From contig DMNE01000475.1 in NCBI GenBank assembly GCA_003453735.1, positions 514 to 11,973 of the forward strand: 11,460 nt of DNA, in the 5' to 3' direction. The DNA comes from Nitrospiraceae bacterium. GTDB lineage: Bacteria; Nitrospirota; Thermodesulfovibrionia; Thermodesulfovibrionales; UBA9159. The position numbers and the translations under genes are program-made. The stretch's first letter is position 1, and the number at the start of each line of letters is the position of its first letter. The notes under the pieces are model-generated. The model saw only the letters and a list, made by a program, of their open reading frames with translations. It did not search any database and was not told the DNA's origin. Below are positions 1 to 7,372 of this stretch, piece by piece.

Positions 1-26
1 TTACAAGATCTGGTAAGTGGGGGATT

Positions 27-57
27 TTTACAATTTTTTGTCAACATGAGATATAAT
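27..57 (+). promoter_or_regulatory. Putative sigma-70-type promoter
   Basis: A perfect -10 hexamer TATAAT lies at 52-57. TTTACA at 27-32 matches five of six bases of the -35 consensus, with a rather long 19-bp spacer; a poorer -35 (TTACAA, 28-33) would give 18 bp. Transcription would begin near 64-65 and run into the structured leader and then the NtrC-like regulator gene at 507. This rests on sequence match only. Confidence 0.4.
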
Positions 58-506
58 GATGCACGGAAACCCTTACCGGAATATGGTTTGGAGTCCGACA
101 GCTGCTCCACCACGCATGGGATCGTCAGAGAAAATCAGAGGAGCGGAAAACCGAACTCCGGTGGTATAGTTGCGGAGATCTCCAAAGTAAATGATACACT
201 CACCAGGGCCGAAGCCCGGGAGTTCTGGTCTCTGGCAAACCTGGGCAGATGTTAGGAAAAGATTGAACAAAAAAGGGACCAGAATACTTGATTCCCTGAA
301 AGAAGATCAGCTTCCCGGGCAGGCCATCTGCCTTATGGGGAGCGCAAGCAATCCGAGTTTGGGGAGAAGTCAACTATGCTACGGAAGAGACGACAAGGAT
401 CCAGCTCCTAGCATTAACCCTGCTCTAGAATCCTCTTTTTTTTTCAATAGCTCTGCCTGTGCGAGCGAGACAATGGGATGGCTAGAAAACGATAGACGAT
501 AACAGA
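58..506 (+). other. Gene-free structured leader region
   Basis: I see no credible protein gene in these 450 bases: short open frames exist on both strands but show no family signature and no ribosome binding site. There is visible potential for RNA structure. A hairpin at 203-220 has GGGC/GCCC closing a CGAA loop. A palindrome GGAGATCTCC lies at 174-183. A two-part hairpin at 310-343 pairs GCTTCCC with GGGGAGC (one G-U) outside GGCAG/CTGCC around a 5-base loop. A nine-T run follows at 436-444. Together with the promoter at 27-57 this could be a long regulated 5' leader, a small RNA, or decayed sequence. It does not match any riboswitch, tmRNA, RNase P or 6S RNA signature I know. Confidence 0.4.
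396..444 (+). terminator. Possible intrinsic terminator or attenuator
   Basis: AGGAT (396-400) can pair with ATCCT (430-434), and CTAG (408-411) with CTAG (425-428), giving an imperfect hairpin followed by one C and nine consecutive T (436-444). The long T-tract is the strongest part; the stem is interrupted and weak. If real, it would end a short transcript from the promoter at 27-57 before the regulator gene at 507, as an attenuator or the end of a small RNA. Confidence 0.27.
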
Positions 507-1868
507 ATGCCTATGGATACTGTGTTGATCGTTGATGACGAAAAGGCCTTACGGTCTTCTATGAGAGAAATCCTTGAACGCAATGGTTTTTCTACGGTAG
601 AGGCGGATTCCGGCCAATCCTGTCTCGAGGTCTTTGAGAGAGAGAAACCTGTTGCGGTTCTCCTTGACCTTAATATGCCCGGTATGGACGGCATTGAAAC
701 CATGGGGGAACTCAAGAAGTTAGACCCTGATATTCCCATTATTTTCGTGACCGGCTTCGGGGACATCCCCACAGCCGTGGAGACGATCAAACAGGGGGCA
801 TATGATTTTATTGTAAAACCAGTAAAGATCGACCGGCTCATTCTAACGCTCGCGAGAGCCATCAAAAAACTCGAACTGGAAAAAGAGGTCAAGAGACTCG
901 CTGCCAGCGTCGAAATATCCCTTGAGTGGCTGTTGGGAAAGAGTCATGGAATGAAGAAGATCATACAGCAGATACACAGCGTCGCATGGAGTGATTTCTC
1001 CGTTATTATTCAAGGGGAAACCGGAACAGGGAAATCGGTTGTCGCCCGTGCTATACATAACCTTAGCAAGAGGGCTGCGAAGCCCTTCGTCATCGTCGAT
1101 ATGGGCATTATACCGGAGACCCTCGTCGAGAGCGAGCTCTTTGGGCATGAAAAAGGTGCATTCACCGGGGCCGAAAAGAAAAAGAAAGGATTTTTCGAGA
1201 TAGTCGATGGCGGTACGCTTCTCATCGATGAGATGGAGAATATGACCCCTTATGTGCAGACCAAGCTTCTACGGGTCGTTGAAGAAAAGAAGATATACCC
1301 CCTCGGCAGCACGAAGCCGGTGGAGGTGGATGTCCGCATCATCGCCGCGACAAACACTGATATAAAGAAGAATGTTATGGAAAGAAAGTTCCGGGAGGAC
1401 CTCTTTTTCCGTCTCGGTGAATTCATCATTATCCTCCCACTCCTCAAGGACAGGGCTGAGGACATTCCGTTCCTCTCGCAGAAATTCCTCGTTGAGGCTG
1501 CGGCGGAACTGAATAAGCAGATGCGGGGAATTGCTGATGATGCCCTCCATCTTCTTATGCGGTATCCCTGGCCCGGCAATGTAAGAGAATTGAAGAATGT
1601 CATCAGGAGGGCGGTGCTGCTGTCTGACAACGGTATTATTGAACCACCGCATGTCCATTTTCTGATCGGGGATACCGCGAAAGACAAAGACAGAATCCCT
1701 CTCTTACCCCTGAAGGAGCTTTCCGCAATCGCTGCCAAGGATACCGAGAAAAAGGCTATCAAGCAGGCACTGGAACTTACAAAAGGCAACAAATCAAAGG
1801 CTGCCTCAATTCTGCAGATAGATTACAAAACCCTCCTTACGAAGATAAAAGAATATCATATCCTCTGA
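507..1868 (+). CDS. NtrC-family sigma-54 response regulator
   Basis: Three domains in 453 residues, the usual NtrC-family length. Receiver about 4-120: acidic pair D10/D11, phospho-acceptor D54, T82 and K104. AAA+ sigma-54 activator about 140-375: Walker A GETGTGKS (170-177), GAFTGA loop (217-222), Walker B ending D241-E242, sensor I AATN near 280-283, arginine fingers about R296 and R302, and WPGNVREL (355-362). A Fis-type helix-turn-helix occupies the last 40 residues. All residues needed for phosphorylation, ATP hydrolysis and sigma-54 contact are present, so it should be a functional enhancer-binding activator. Start: ATG 507, or ATG 513 two codons later; neither has a strong ribosome binding site. 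No partner kinase gene lies directly beside it; the che operon begins 165 bases downstream. CrdA, the NtrC-like regulator of the Myxococcus Che3 system, is a precedent for such a gene working with CheA. Its target is inferred to be the dyads just after its stop codon. Confidence 0.95.
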   Translation: MPMDTVLIVDDEKALRSSMREILERNGFSTVEADSGQSCLEVFEREKPVAVLLDLNMPGMDGIETMGELKKLDPDIPIIFVTGFGDIPTAVETIKQGAYDFIVKPVKIDRLILTLARAIKKLELEKEVKRLAASVEISLEWLLGKSHGMKKIIQQIHSVAWSDFSVIIQGETGTGKSVVARAIHNLSKRAAKPFVIVDMGIIPETLVESELFGHEKGAFTGAEKKKKGFFEIVDGGTLLIDEMENMTPYVQTKLLRVVEEKKIYPLGSTKPVEVDVRIIAATNTDIKKNVMERKFREDLFFRLGEFIIILPLLKDRAEDIPFLSQKFLVEAAAELNKQMRGIADDALHLLMRYPWPGNVRELKNVIRRAVLLSDNGIIEPPHVHFLIGDTAKDKDRIPLLPLKELSAIAAKDTEKKAIKQALELTKGNKSKAASILQIDYKTLLTKIKEYHIL

Positions 1869-1870
1869 TG

Positions 1871-1914
1871 ATCTATGGAAACCGTTCCATATCTATGGAA
1901 TGGTTTCCATAGAT
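1871..1914. promoter_or_regulatory. Tandem dyads, likely activator (UAS) sites
   Basis: Two 16-bp dyads with identical half-sites, ATGGAA-N4-TTCCAT, lie at 1875-1890 (N4 = ACCG) and 1895-1910 (N4 = TGGT). Each is preceded by ATCT, and the second is followed by AGAT. The dyad centres are 20 bp apart, two helical turns, which suits side-by-side binding of two dimers. They sit about 100 and 120 bp upstream of the start predicted for the sigma-54 promoter at 1976-1991, the normal place for enhancer sites of NtrC-type activators. The whole element also folds as one 20-bp stem (1871-1890 with 1895-1914, one G-U pair) with a 4-base loop, starting two bases after the regulator's stop codon. No T-run follows, so a simple terminator is unlikely. 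An imperfect IHF-like match (7 of 9 fixed positions) lies at 1947-1959 between these sites and the promoter. Confidence 0.75.
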
Positions 1915-1975
1915 GACCTGTCCCGCTCTGACAAAACTTCACGGCAAATCGCGGCATTATGATCCTTACTATGCA

Positions 1976-1991
1976 TGGCATCCCTTTTGCT
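1976..1991 (+). promoter_or_regulatory. Sigma-54 (-24/-12) promoter of the che operon
   Basis: TGGCAT (1976-1981), five bases, then TTGCT (1987-1991). The invariant GG (1977-1978) and GC (1989-1990) are separated by exactly ten bases, the strict RpoN spacing, and the sequence differs from TGGCAC-N5-TTGCA/T at only one -24 position. Transcription would start near 2002, leaving a leader of about 32 bases that includes the ribosome binding site for the STAS gene. The gene just upstream encodes a sigma-54 activator, and paired dyads lie at the distance expected of enhancers, which strongly supports the call. Confidence 0.85.
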
Positions 1992-2022
1992 ACTTCTCTC
2001 TTGTTTGAAAAACGAAACTTTT

Positions 2023-2028
2023 GGAGGT
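2023..2028 (+). promoter_or_regulatory. Strong RBS fixing the STAS gene start
   Basis: GGAGGT ends five bases before ATG 2034. It selects this start over the in-frame ATG at 1959, which lies upstream of the sigma-54 promoter and would not be on the mRNA. Confidence 0.85.
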
Positions 2029-2033
2029 GGCCT

Positions 2034-2288
2034 ATGAGCCGGTCGATACGGTTTGAAAATGAATTGACCATTCACAAGATTTCAGAGAACATTCCTATCC
2101 TCTCCGACGCACTGAATACCTGGGATAGCGTGACTATCGATATCATGAACGTCAGGAAAATGGATGTCGCAGCGGTACAGATGCTCATAGCCGCAAAGAA
2201 AGAGTCACAGAAAACCGGTAAAGAGCTGACCGTCAGGTTTTCTGCCGCGGCAACGGACCTCTTGACATTAATCGGAGTGCGGTTATGA
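2034..2288 (+). CDS. Small STAS-domain protein
   Basis: 84 residues forming a single short STAS (anti-sigma-factor-antagonist-like) domain: opening beta strands with FENELTIHKI, the core strand and helix VRKMDVAAVQMLIAAKK (40-56), and a C-terminal half ending DLLTLIGVRL. In SpoIIAA-type proteins the serine phosphorylated by the partner kinase is the second residue after the conserved Asp of this motif. Here the motif reads D44-V45-A46, so that residue is alanine and classical SpoIIAA-style phosphoswitching is not expected. It is the first gene of the operon, directly behind the sigma-54 promoter, and overlaps the next gene by four bases (ATGA), so the two are probably translationally coupled. 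STAS genes recur at the head of che clusters in related phyla, where they may act as adaptors or CheA/CheY-binding partners; the exact role is unknown. Confidence 0.85.
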   Translation: MSRSIRFENELTIHKISENIPILSDALNTWDSVTIDIMNVRKMDVAAVQMLIAAKKESQKTGKELTVRFSAAATDLLTLIGVRL

Positions 2289-2674
2289 CACCTGCGCAAC
2301 ACCGGGGAGTATTAATCGTGGAAGACTCGATCTCCATCAGGCAAGCGGTCTCTTTTGCGGTAAAAGACGCGGGGTATGATGTCATTGAGGCGGACGGCGG
2401 AAAGGAGGCGCTGAGGAAATTAAATGATGCGGGAATCGACATCGTTATCGCCGACCTTGATATGAAGGAAATAGACGGGATCGAATTTATCCGACAGGTG
2501 CGGAACACGCTTCGCCACAGATTTACTCCCATCGTCGTGTTGATGACCGATTCTCAGGAATCTGAAAGACAGAAAGGGAAGCAAGCAGGCGCCAACGGCT
2601 GGGTGATAAAACCCTTTAGACCCGATCAGTTACAGGACGTGGTGAAAAGATTTATTCGGCAAAGACCCGTATGA
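2285..2674 (+). CDS. CheY-like single-domain response regulator
   Basis: 129 residues, one receiver domain and nothing else, like CheY. Acidic pocket E13/D14, phospho-acceptor D57, switch threonine T88, aromatic W106 in the position of CheY Tyr106, and lysine K109 before the cis-proline P110. After the phospho-acceptor it has LDMKEIDG rather than the usual LNMPGMDG, so the residue two places on is Asp instead of Asn. The start codon overlaps the STAS stop (ATGA) with GGAG seven bases upstream, and its own stop overlaps the cheA start in the same way. It is the expected phospho-acceptor of CheA and would act on a flagellar switch, a pilus motor or another partner, or serve as a phosphate sink. 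I leave the symbol open because several cheY-like genes usually coexist in such genomes. Confidence 0.93.
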   Translation: MTPAQHRGVLIVEDSISIRQAVSFAVKDAGYDVIEADGGKEALRKLNDAGIDIVIADLDMKEIDGIEFIRQVRNTLRHRFTPIVVLMTDSQESERQKGKQAGANGWVIKPFRPDQLQDVVKRFIRQRPV

Positions 2675-4764
2675 ACACACAAGATCTCAGCAATGAAGAC
2701 CTGAAAACTTTACACGCTGTTTTTTCAGATGAAGTACTCGAAAGGATAGCGGAGCTCGAGCAGGGACTCTTGCAGCTTGAGCGGCAACCCTCCGACAGCG
2801 ACTTGCTCAATGCCATCTTCAGGGCCGCCCACACCATCAAAGGCTCCAGCAGCTGCATAGGGTTGCAAGACGTCGCACACTGTGCCCACGCCATAGAAGA
2901 GATTCTCGACCTGATGCGCCGGAACAGACTTGCACCGGAAAGGGAAATAATAAGCTTGCTTCTTAAGGCCACGGATACAGTCAGGGAGATGGTCGGGTCC
3001 TTGTCCTCACAACGCCCCTGTGATTCCTCCCGTTATGTAGAGCTGATAAAGACCATGGAACAGATAAAAACAGCACAAGAGATGAGGCAGTTTAAGATCA
3101 TCTTCCTTCCCGATCCGGACCTCTTTACACAGGGGATAGACCCCGCACGCATCATAGAAGATCTCAAGAACATAGGGGTAATTACTGATATCCGGGCACA
3201 TACGGATGCCGTTCCTCGCCTGTCGGAGATGAACCACGAGAAGCTGTATCTCAGGTGGGACATACTGATCGATACAGACAAGGATGCAGAGGAAATCAGA
3301 AAAGTATTTGAGTTTGTTGGCGAAAAAAGTGAAATTAAGATAATCCCAACGACAGTACCTCGAGGGGATATCCCTCTCCTCGGGCAGATGCTCGTCGACG
3401 AAGGAATTGTCAAGGTCGAGGATATCGATGATGCGTTGAGAACTCATAGAAAGCTCGGCGAAATACTCGTCGAAAATGGCAAGGTGTCAGCAGGAGATTT
3501 ACAACAGGTAGTCGACAAACAGAATGACAGGAAAATCGAGTCTTTCAAGCATACGGTATCATCAACGATCAGGGTTGACCTCGGAAAACTCGACCGCCTC
3601 ATGAATCTCGTCGGTGAGATGGTGATTATCAACTCTATGGTGCAGCAGATCATTCAGGACAAACGTTTTCTTACTGATCACGAAAGCTCTAATAGGTTGA
3701 ACGATTTTTTCCCTCGCCTTCAGCGGATAGGAACGGACATTCAGGAGAGCACCTTGGCTCTCAGGATGCTCCCGGTAAGAGAGGTCTTCCAGAGATTCAG
3801 TCGTCTTGTGAGAGAACTCGCTGCGAGCAAAGGGAAGAACATTACGCTGATGGTTAGCGGAGAAGGGACAGAACTCGATAAGGGCGTGCTTGACAAGATA
3901 ACCGACCCTCTCATCCATCTCATTCGAAATGCCATAGACCACGGGATCGAGATGCCTGAAGAGAGAATGTCTCAGGGGAAGCCGGCTCAGGGGACAATCC
4001 ACCTCAGTGCCTACCAGATGGGCAACGCCGTTTATATTGAGGTTGAGGATGACGGAAGAGGACTCAATAGGGAGAAGATTCTTGAGAAGGCAATCGCACA
4101 GGGGATTATACATGGCGCATCGGGGCTGACGGATGAGCAGCTATGCCATCTCATACTCCTACCCGGCTTTTCAACCGCCGACAAGATAACGGATGTTTCC
4201 GGCAGGGGAGTGGGAATGGATATTGTGAAGAAAAATATCGAATTCTTCAATGGCAGAATGCAGATCCGCACGAAGGCAGGCGTGGGAACGACTGTATCAA
4301 TCAAATTGCCCTTGACCCTCGCAATCATAGATGGACTAACGGTGAGTATCGGCGACGAGGCCTTTGTCGTCCCTATCTCTTCCGTTATGGAATCCCTTCG
4401 CCCTCACAGAGAAGATGTCAGTACAATCGCTGGAAAAGGTGAGGTCATTAGGGTGAGGGGGGAATACCTTCCCCTCTTTCGGCTTCGCGATCTTCTCGGC
4501 TTGCCCCCCTGCAAGAGAGAGCCCTGGGACGCGATTGTGGTTGTCATACTTCATGAAAGAGAAAAATACTGCATCCTCGTTGACGAACTCATCGGACAGC
4601 AACAGGTCGTCATTAAAAGTATCGGCACAGCAATGCCGCAGGTCCCGGATATTGCGGGAGGCACAATCCTGGCCGATGGAAGGGTTGCCCTGGTTCTTGA
4701 TGCGATGGGGATCGTGGAGATGGCAACGAACAGCGCAGCAGGCAAGGAAAGGAGGTATGTGTGA
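2671..4764 (+). CDS. cheA: Chemotaxis histidine kinase CheA
   Basis: 697 residues with the full class-II histidine kinase plan. The P1 HPt domain has the phosphorylated H54 in AAHTIKGSS. Residues about 140-226 resemble the extra alpha/beta (P2-like) domain common in delta-type CheA. Residues 236-284 hold two adjoining 24-residue repeats of the MshEN/type II ATPase N-terminal kind. P3 dimerisation spans about 293-400. The ATPase has N-box N420 in HLIRNAIDHG, DDGRG at 460-464 and GRGVGMD at 511-517. The CheW-like P5 runs from about 552 to the end. All catalytic residues are intact and no receiver is fused. It uses ATP to phosphorylate H54 and passes the phosphate to receivers, likely the CheY-like protein and perhaps the NtrC-like regulator. 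It overlaps both neighbours by four bases. Confidence 0.98.
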   Translation: MNTQDLSNEDLKTLHAVFSDEVLERIAELEQGLLQLERQPSDSDLLNAIFRAAHTIKGSSSCIGLQDVAHCAHAIEEILDLMRRNRLAPEREIISLLLKATDTVREMVGSLSSQRPCDSSRYVELIKTMEQIKTAQEMRQFKIIFLPDPDLFTQGIDPARIIEDLKNIGVITDIRAHTDAVPRLSEMNHEKLYLRWDILIDTDKDAEEIRKVFEFVGEKSEIKIIPTTVPRGDIPLLGQMLVDEGIVKVEDIDDALRTHRKLGEILVENGKVSAGDLQQVVDKQNDRKIESFKHTVSSTIRVDLGKLDRLMNLVGEMVIINSMVQQIIQDKRFLTDHESSNRLNDFFPRLQRIGTDIQESTLALRMLPVREVFQRFSRLVRELAASKGKNITLMVSGEGTELDKGVLDKITDPLIHLIRNAIDHGIEMPEERMSQGKPAQGTIHLSAYQMGNAVYIEVEDDGRGLNREKILEKAIAQGIIHGASGLTDEQLCHLILLPGFSTADKITDVSGRGVGMDIVKKNIEFFNGRMQIRTKAGVGTTVSIKLPLTLAIIDGLTVSIGDEAFVVPISSVMESLRPHREDVSTIAGKGEVIRVRGEYLPLFRLRDLLGLPPCKREPWDAIVVVILHEREKYCILVDELIGQQQVVIKSIGTAMPQVPDIAGGTILADGRVALVLDAMGIVEMATNSAAGKERRYV
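4749..4756 (+). promoter_or_regulatory. RBS supporting the GTG start of cheW
   Basis: AAGGAGGT, a near-perfect anti-Shine-Dalgarno match inside the last codons of cheA, lies four bases before GTG 4761. The GTG overlaps the cheA stop (GTGA). ATG 4757 is in a different frame that does not encode CheW. Confidence 0.85.
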
Positions 4765-5276
4765 CAGAGGTGCTAGGGGGAAAAAATTCCGATCATCACG
4801 GGGATCGGGGACAGCAGTATGTCACCTTTTCTTTGAACGACGAGACATATGCCGTCCCGGCATCGCGCGTGCAGGAGATTATCGAATTGGGGAAAATCAC
4901 GCCGGTCCCTCATCTGCCGGTATTTCTCAAAGGCGTGATTAACCTTCGAGGGATTATCGTCCCTGTTGTTGATTTAAAACTGAAGTTCGGTATAGATTCG
5001 CCTGGGTATAAAAAGCACACGTGTGTCGTCGTTATGGAATTTTCCACCGGCATCGCGGGGCTCATCGTGGATGCGGTATCGGATGTTTTCCATTTGCCTG
5101 AGCAGTCAATTGCTAAGGCACCTTCATTGAGAACTCCGATACCAGTCAATTTTATCAGCGGAATAGGAGAGGCTGGTCACCGCCTGATCCTCCTCCTCGA
5201 TGTTGATGCAGTGCTCTCTTGTGAGGAGTCTTCGATCCTCGCAGGGGCGCGCGGGGTTTCTCGGGAACTTCACTGA
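4761..5276 (+). CDS. cheW: Chemotaxis coupling protein CheW
   Basis: 171 residues, one CheW domain from about residue 20 ([20 protein letters not shown]) to about 155, with short tails. The family hallmark [15 protein letters not shown] is present, including the conserved Asn-Leu-Arg-Gly turn that contacts receptors and CheA. It should bridge the transducer tip and CheA P5 in the cytoplasmic array. The start is GTG, supported by the ribosome binding site and by overlap with the cheA stop; no in-frame ATG lies near the domain start. The gap to the transducer gene is 44 bases. Confidence 0.96.
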   Translation: MTEVLGGKNSDHHGDRGQQYVTFSLNDETYAVPASRVQEIIELGKITPVPHLPVFLKGVINLRGIIVPVVDLKLKFGIDSPGYKKHTCVVVMEFSTGIAGLIVDAVSDVFHLPEQSIAKAPSLRTPIPVNFISGIGEAGHRLILLLDVDAVLSCEESSILAGARGVSRELH

Positions 5277-5320
5277 AAAAGGATGCACCCGTATGGGCAA
5301 ACAAGAAAGGAAAGGATACC

Positions 5321-7372
5321 ATGAAGAATAAGATGGTATGGAAGTTTATCCTGCCGTCGGTAGCAATTGTCAGCATTGTGACCTCTGCGGTTGTACTCGT
5401 CATTTCCATCTACATGAGGGAACAAATCCGGGGATACGCCCATGCCCAGATCAGTTCCAAAATCGAACAGGTCTCCGGGGGCCTCGATGTGACGAACACC
5501 ATCATGCTCGAAAAAGTCCATGCCTCCATGAAGGTGTTGATGAGTCAGGGGCTCGCTGTTGGCACGCCGGCTCTGGGCCAATCCACCACCGTCGGATCGG
5601 AAACCGTACCGAATCTCCTTCTCGGCAACAAGCCGCAGGACAATGATTTCGGACTCGTTGACCGCGTGAAGTTTTTGATGGGGGGGACCGCAACATTCTT
5701 TGTGAAAAGGGGAAGTGATTTTGTGCGGGTGAGCACGAATGTCATGAAAGACGACGGCTCCCGAGCAGTGGGCACTCTCCTGGATCCGAAGGGCAAAGCC
5801 ATAGCAGCGCTCGGGGAAGGCAAGCCATTTTATGGACAGGTTGATATCCTGGGCAATCCGTATATCACCGGATATGAACCGATGTACGACAAAAACAACA
5901 CCCTTGTGGGGGCATGGTACGTGGGATATCCCGTAACGACATTCTCCCAGCTTGGCGGGACCATCGCTGCAACAAAAATCCTTGATAACGGCTTCATAGC
6001 GTTAGTGGATGACCGTGGAAAAGTACGGTTTCATTCAAAGCATGTATCTCTTGACGTTGTTGAAAACCTACTCAGCATAGCGCCATCAAGCCAATCCGAC
6101 ACATGGGAAATAATGACGCAGCATTTTGGCCCCTGGGATTTCCAGATTGTTGCTGCGTATCCTCTCGCTGACATCAACAAGAGCATAACCAAGGCTACCG
6201 TAACGGCAGTGATGTGCGGGTTAGCGTTCGCTGGTTTTCTGATCGCTTCTCTCTACTTCCTGATCACCACAACAATTCTCAGACCGATCAAAGCAATTAC
6301 GACCGTGGCAAATCGCCTCGCTGACGGAGACTTGACAGTAAATATCGAACCGTCCTCAACAAGCGATGAGGCAAGTCAGTTGATCGCCGCTATCCGTGGC
6401 ATGCTTGTGAATCTCAAAAAGATCATACTGCAGTCCATGGAATCCGCAAACCAAGTTACCAGAGCAGCAGAACAGATTGCAGATGCAAACCAGAACTTTT
6501 CCCAGAGAATAACAGGGCAGGCGGCGTCCATAGAGGAGACGTCAGCAACCATGGAAGAGATGTCAGTATCCATCAGACAGACAGCGGACAATGCGAAGGA
6601 GGCAACCAAGCTCGTTCAGACGACGCGGTCGCTTGCGGAATCAGGGAGCGATGTGATGCAAGTAACGATAAAAGCTATGGATGAGATCAAGAGATCTTCA
6701 GGCAGGATTGCCAGTATCTCCACGGTAATTGAGGAGATCGCATTTCAGACGAATCTTCTTGCACTCAATGCAGCAGTGGAGGCAGCGAGGGCGGGAGAAC
6801 ACGGAAAAGGGTTTGCAGTAGTGGCTTCTGAGATAAGAAATCTTGCCCAGAGGGCATCGCAGTCCGCAAAGGAGATCACAGGGCTTATCGAAGAGAGCGT
6901 TGAGAAAACGGGTGCGGGTGTGCACCTTGCTCAAGAGTTAAGCAAAAGGCTGGAAGAAATGGGGATGAGCGTCAAAAAGGTTACGGACTTGATGGATGAG
7001 GTGGCGGTCGCAGCCAGCGAACAGTCATCAGGGATCAACCAGATAAATACAGCGATGTCCCAGATCGACCAGGCGACCCAGCAGAACGCATCCCTTGTTG
7101 AGGAGACGGCATCTGCAACCGAGGAATTAGCGGCACAGGCAAAGGAACTCACAAACCTCATCGCTTTCTTCACCCTGGAGGAAGAGACAACCTTTGAAAA
7201 AGAAGGTGCTCGGGAAAGACAGCCATTCGCCGCTTTCCATACGGTTGGCAAAGGCACTCTGAAGCCTCTACAAAGGGGAAGCGCGAAAACCCTTTCACCT
7301 CTTCACGCAAAAATGACTCTCAACACAAATCCGAGGGAAGAGAACTCAAATGGAGGATTTCAGGAATTTTAA
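5321..7372 (+). CDS. Methyl-accepting chemotaxis protein, Cache-type
   Basis: 683 residues. Transmembrane helix about 7-31, extracytoplasmic sensor about 32-288, second helix about 293-316, HAMP about 317-370, then the long coiled-coil signalling domain. The sensor resembles the fused Cache3-Cache2 family: [16 protein letters not shown], a GTLLDP segment and GAWYVGYP, suggesting a small ligand such as an organic acid. The hairpin tip that binds CheA/CheW is near 471-505 ([20 protein letters not shown]). Methylation-type motifs flank it ([27 protein letters not shown]). A flexible tail of about 65 residues follows and ends GFQEF, fitting the aromatic C-terminal pentapeptide pattern used to tether CheR in other receptors. 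AAGGAAAGGA lies just upstream of the ATG. The last 23 bases overlap cheR. The ligand cannot be read from sequence. Confidence 0.96.
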   Translation: MKNKMVWKFILPSVAIVSIVTSAVVLVISIYMREQIRGYAHAQISSKIEQVSGGLDVTNTIMLEKVHASMKVLMSQGLAVGTPALGQSTTVGSETVPNLLLGNKPQDNDFGLVDRVKFLMGGTATFFVKRGSDFVRVSTNVMKDDGSRAVGTLLDPKGKAIAALGEGKPFYGQVDILGNPYITGYEPMYDKNNTLVGAWYVGYPVTTFSQLGGTIAATKILDNGFIALVDDRGKVRFHSKHVSLDVVENLLSIAPSSQSDTWEIMTQHFGPWDFQIVAAYPLADINKSITKATVTAVMCGLAFAGFLIASLYFLITTTILRPIKAITTVANRLADGDLTVNIEPSSTSDEASQLIAAIRGMLVNLKKIILQSMESANQVTRAAEQIADANQNFSQRITGQAASIEETSATMEEMSVSIRQTADNAKEATKLVQTTRSLAESGSDVMQVTIKAMDEIKRSSGRIASISTVIEEIAFQTNLLALNAAVEAARAGEHGKGFAVVASEIRNLAQRASQSAKEITGLIEESVEKTGAGVHLAQELSKRLEEMGMSVKKVTDLMDEVAVAASEQSSGINQINTAMSQIDQATQQNASLVEETASATEELAAQAKELTNLIAFFTLEEETTFEKEGARERQPFAAFHTVGKGTLKPLQRGSAKTLSPLHAKMTLNTNPREENSNGGFQEF

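Noticed and set aside
233..246. TGGC...GGGC as a second sigma-54 promoter before the regulator
   Set aside because: The GG and GC elements are nine bases apart instead of ten and the -12 region lacks TTGC.
73..270. 65-residue open frame on the - strand, and overlapping + frames at 46-255 and 191-502
   Set aside because: No ribosome binding site, no recognisable domain, and frames open on both strands at once; most likely chance.
1250..1792. 180-residue open frame on the - strand inside the regulator gene
   Set aside because: Shadow of a strongly conserved AAA+ coding frame on the other strand; its serine- and arginine-rich translation resembles no family.
1871..1914. Inverted repeat as an intrinsic terminator of the regulator gene
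   Set aside because: The stem is long, but the bases after it (GACCTGTCCC) contain no T-run. The repeat structure and its position fit paired activator sites better.
1947..1959. IHF site between the dyads and the sigma-54 promoter
   Set aside because: Matches only 7 of 9 fixed consensus positions, with the two central A bases missing. The position is suggestive but too weak to list as a feature.
1959..2033. In-frame ATG at 1959 giving a 109-residue STAS protein
   Set aside because: It lies upstream of and across the sigma-54 promoter, so it would not be on that transcript. The added 25 residues do not look like STAS sequence, and GGAGGT sits correctly before ATG 2034.
3562..4113. 183-residue open frame on the - strand inside cheA
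   Set aside because: Antisense shadow of the P3/ATPase region; no family features or ribosome binding site.
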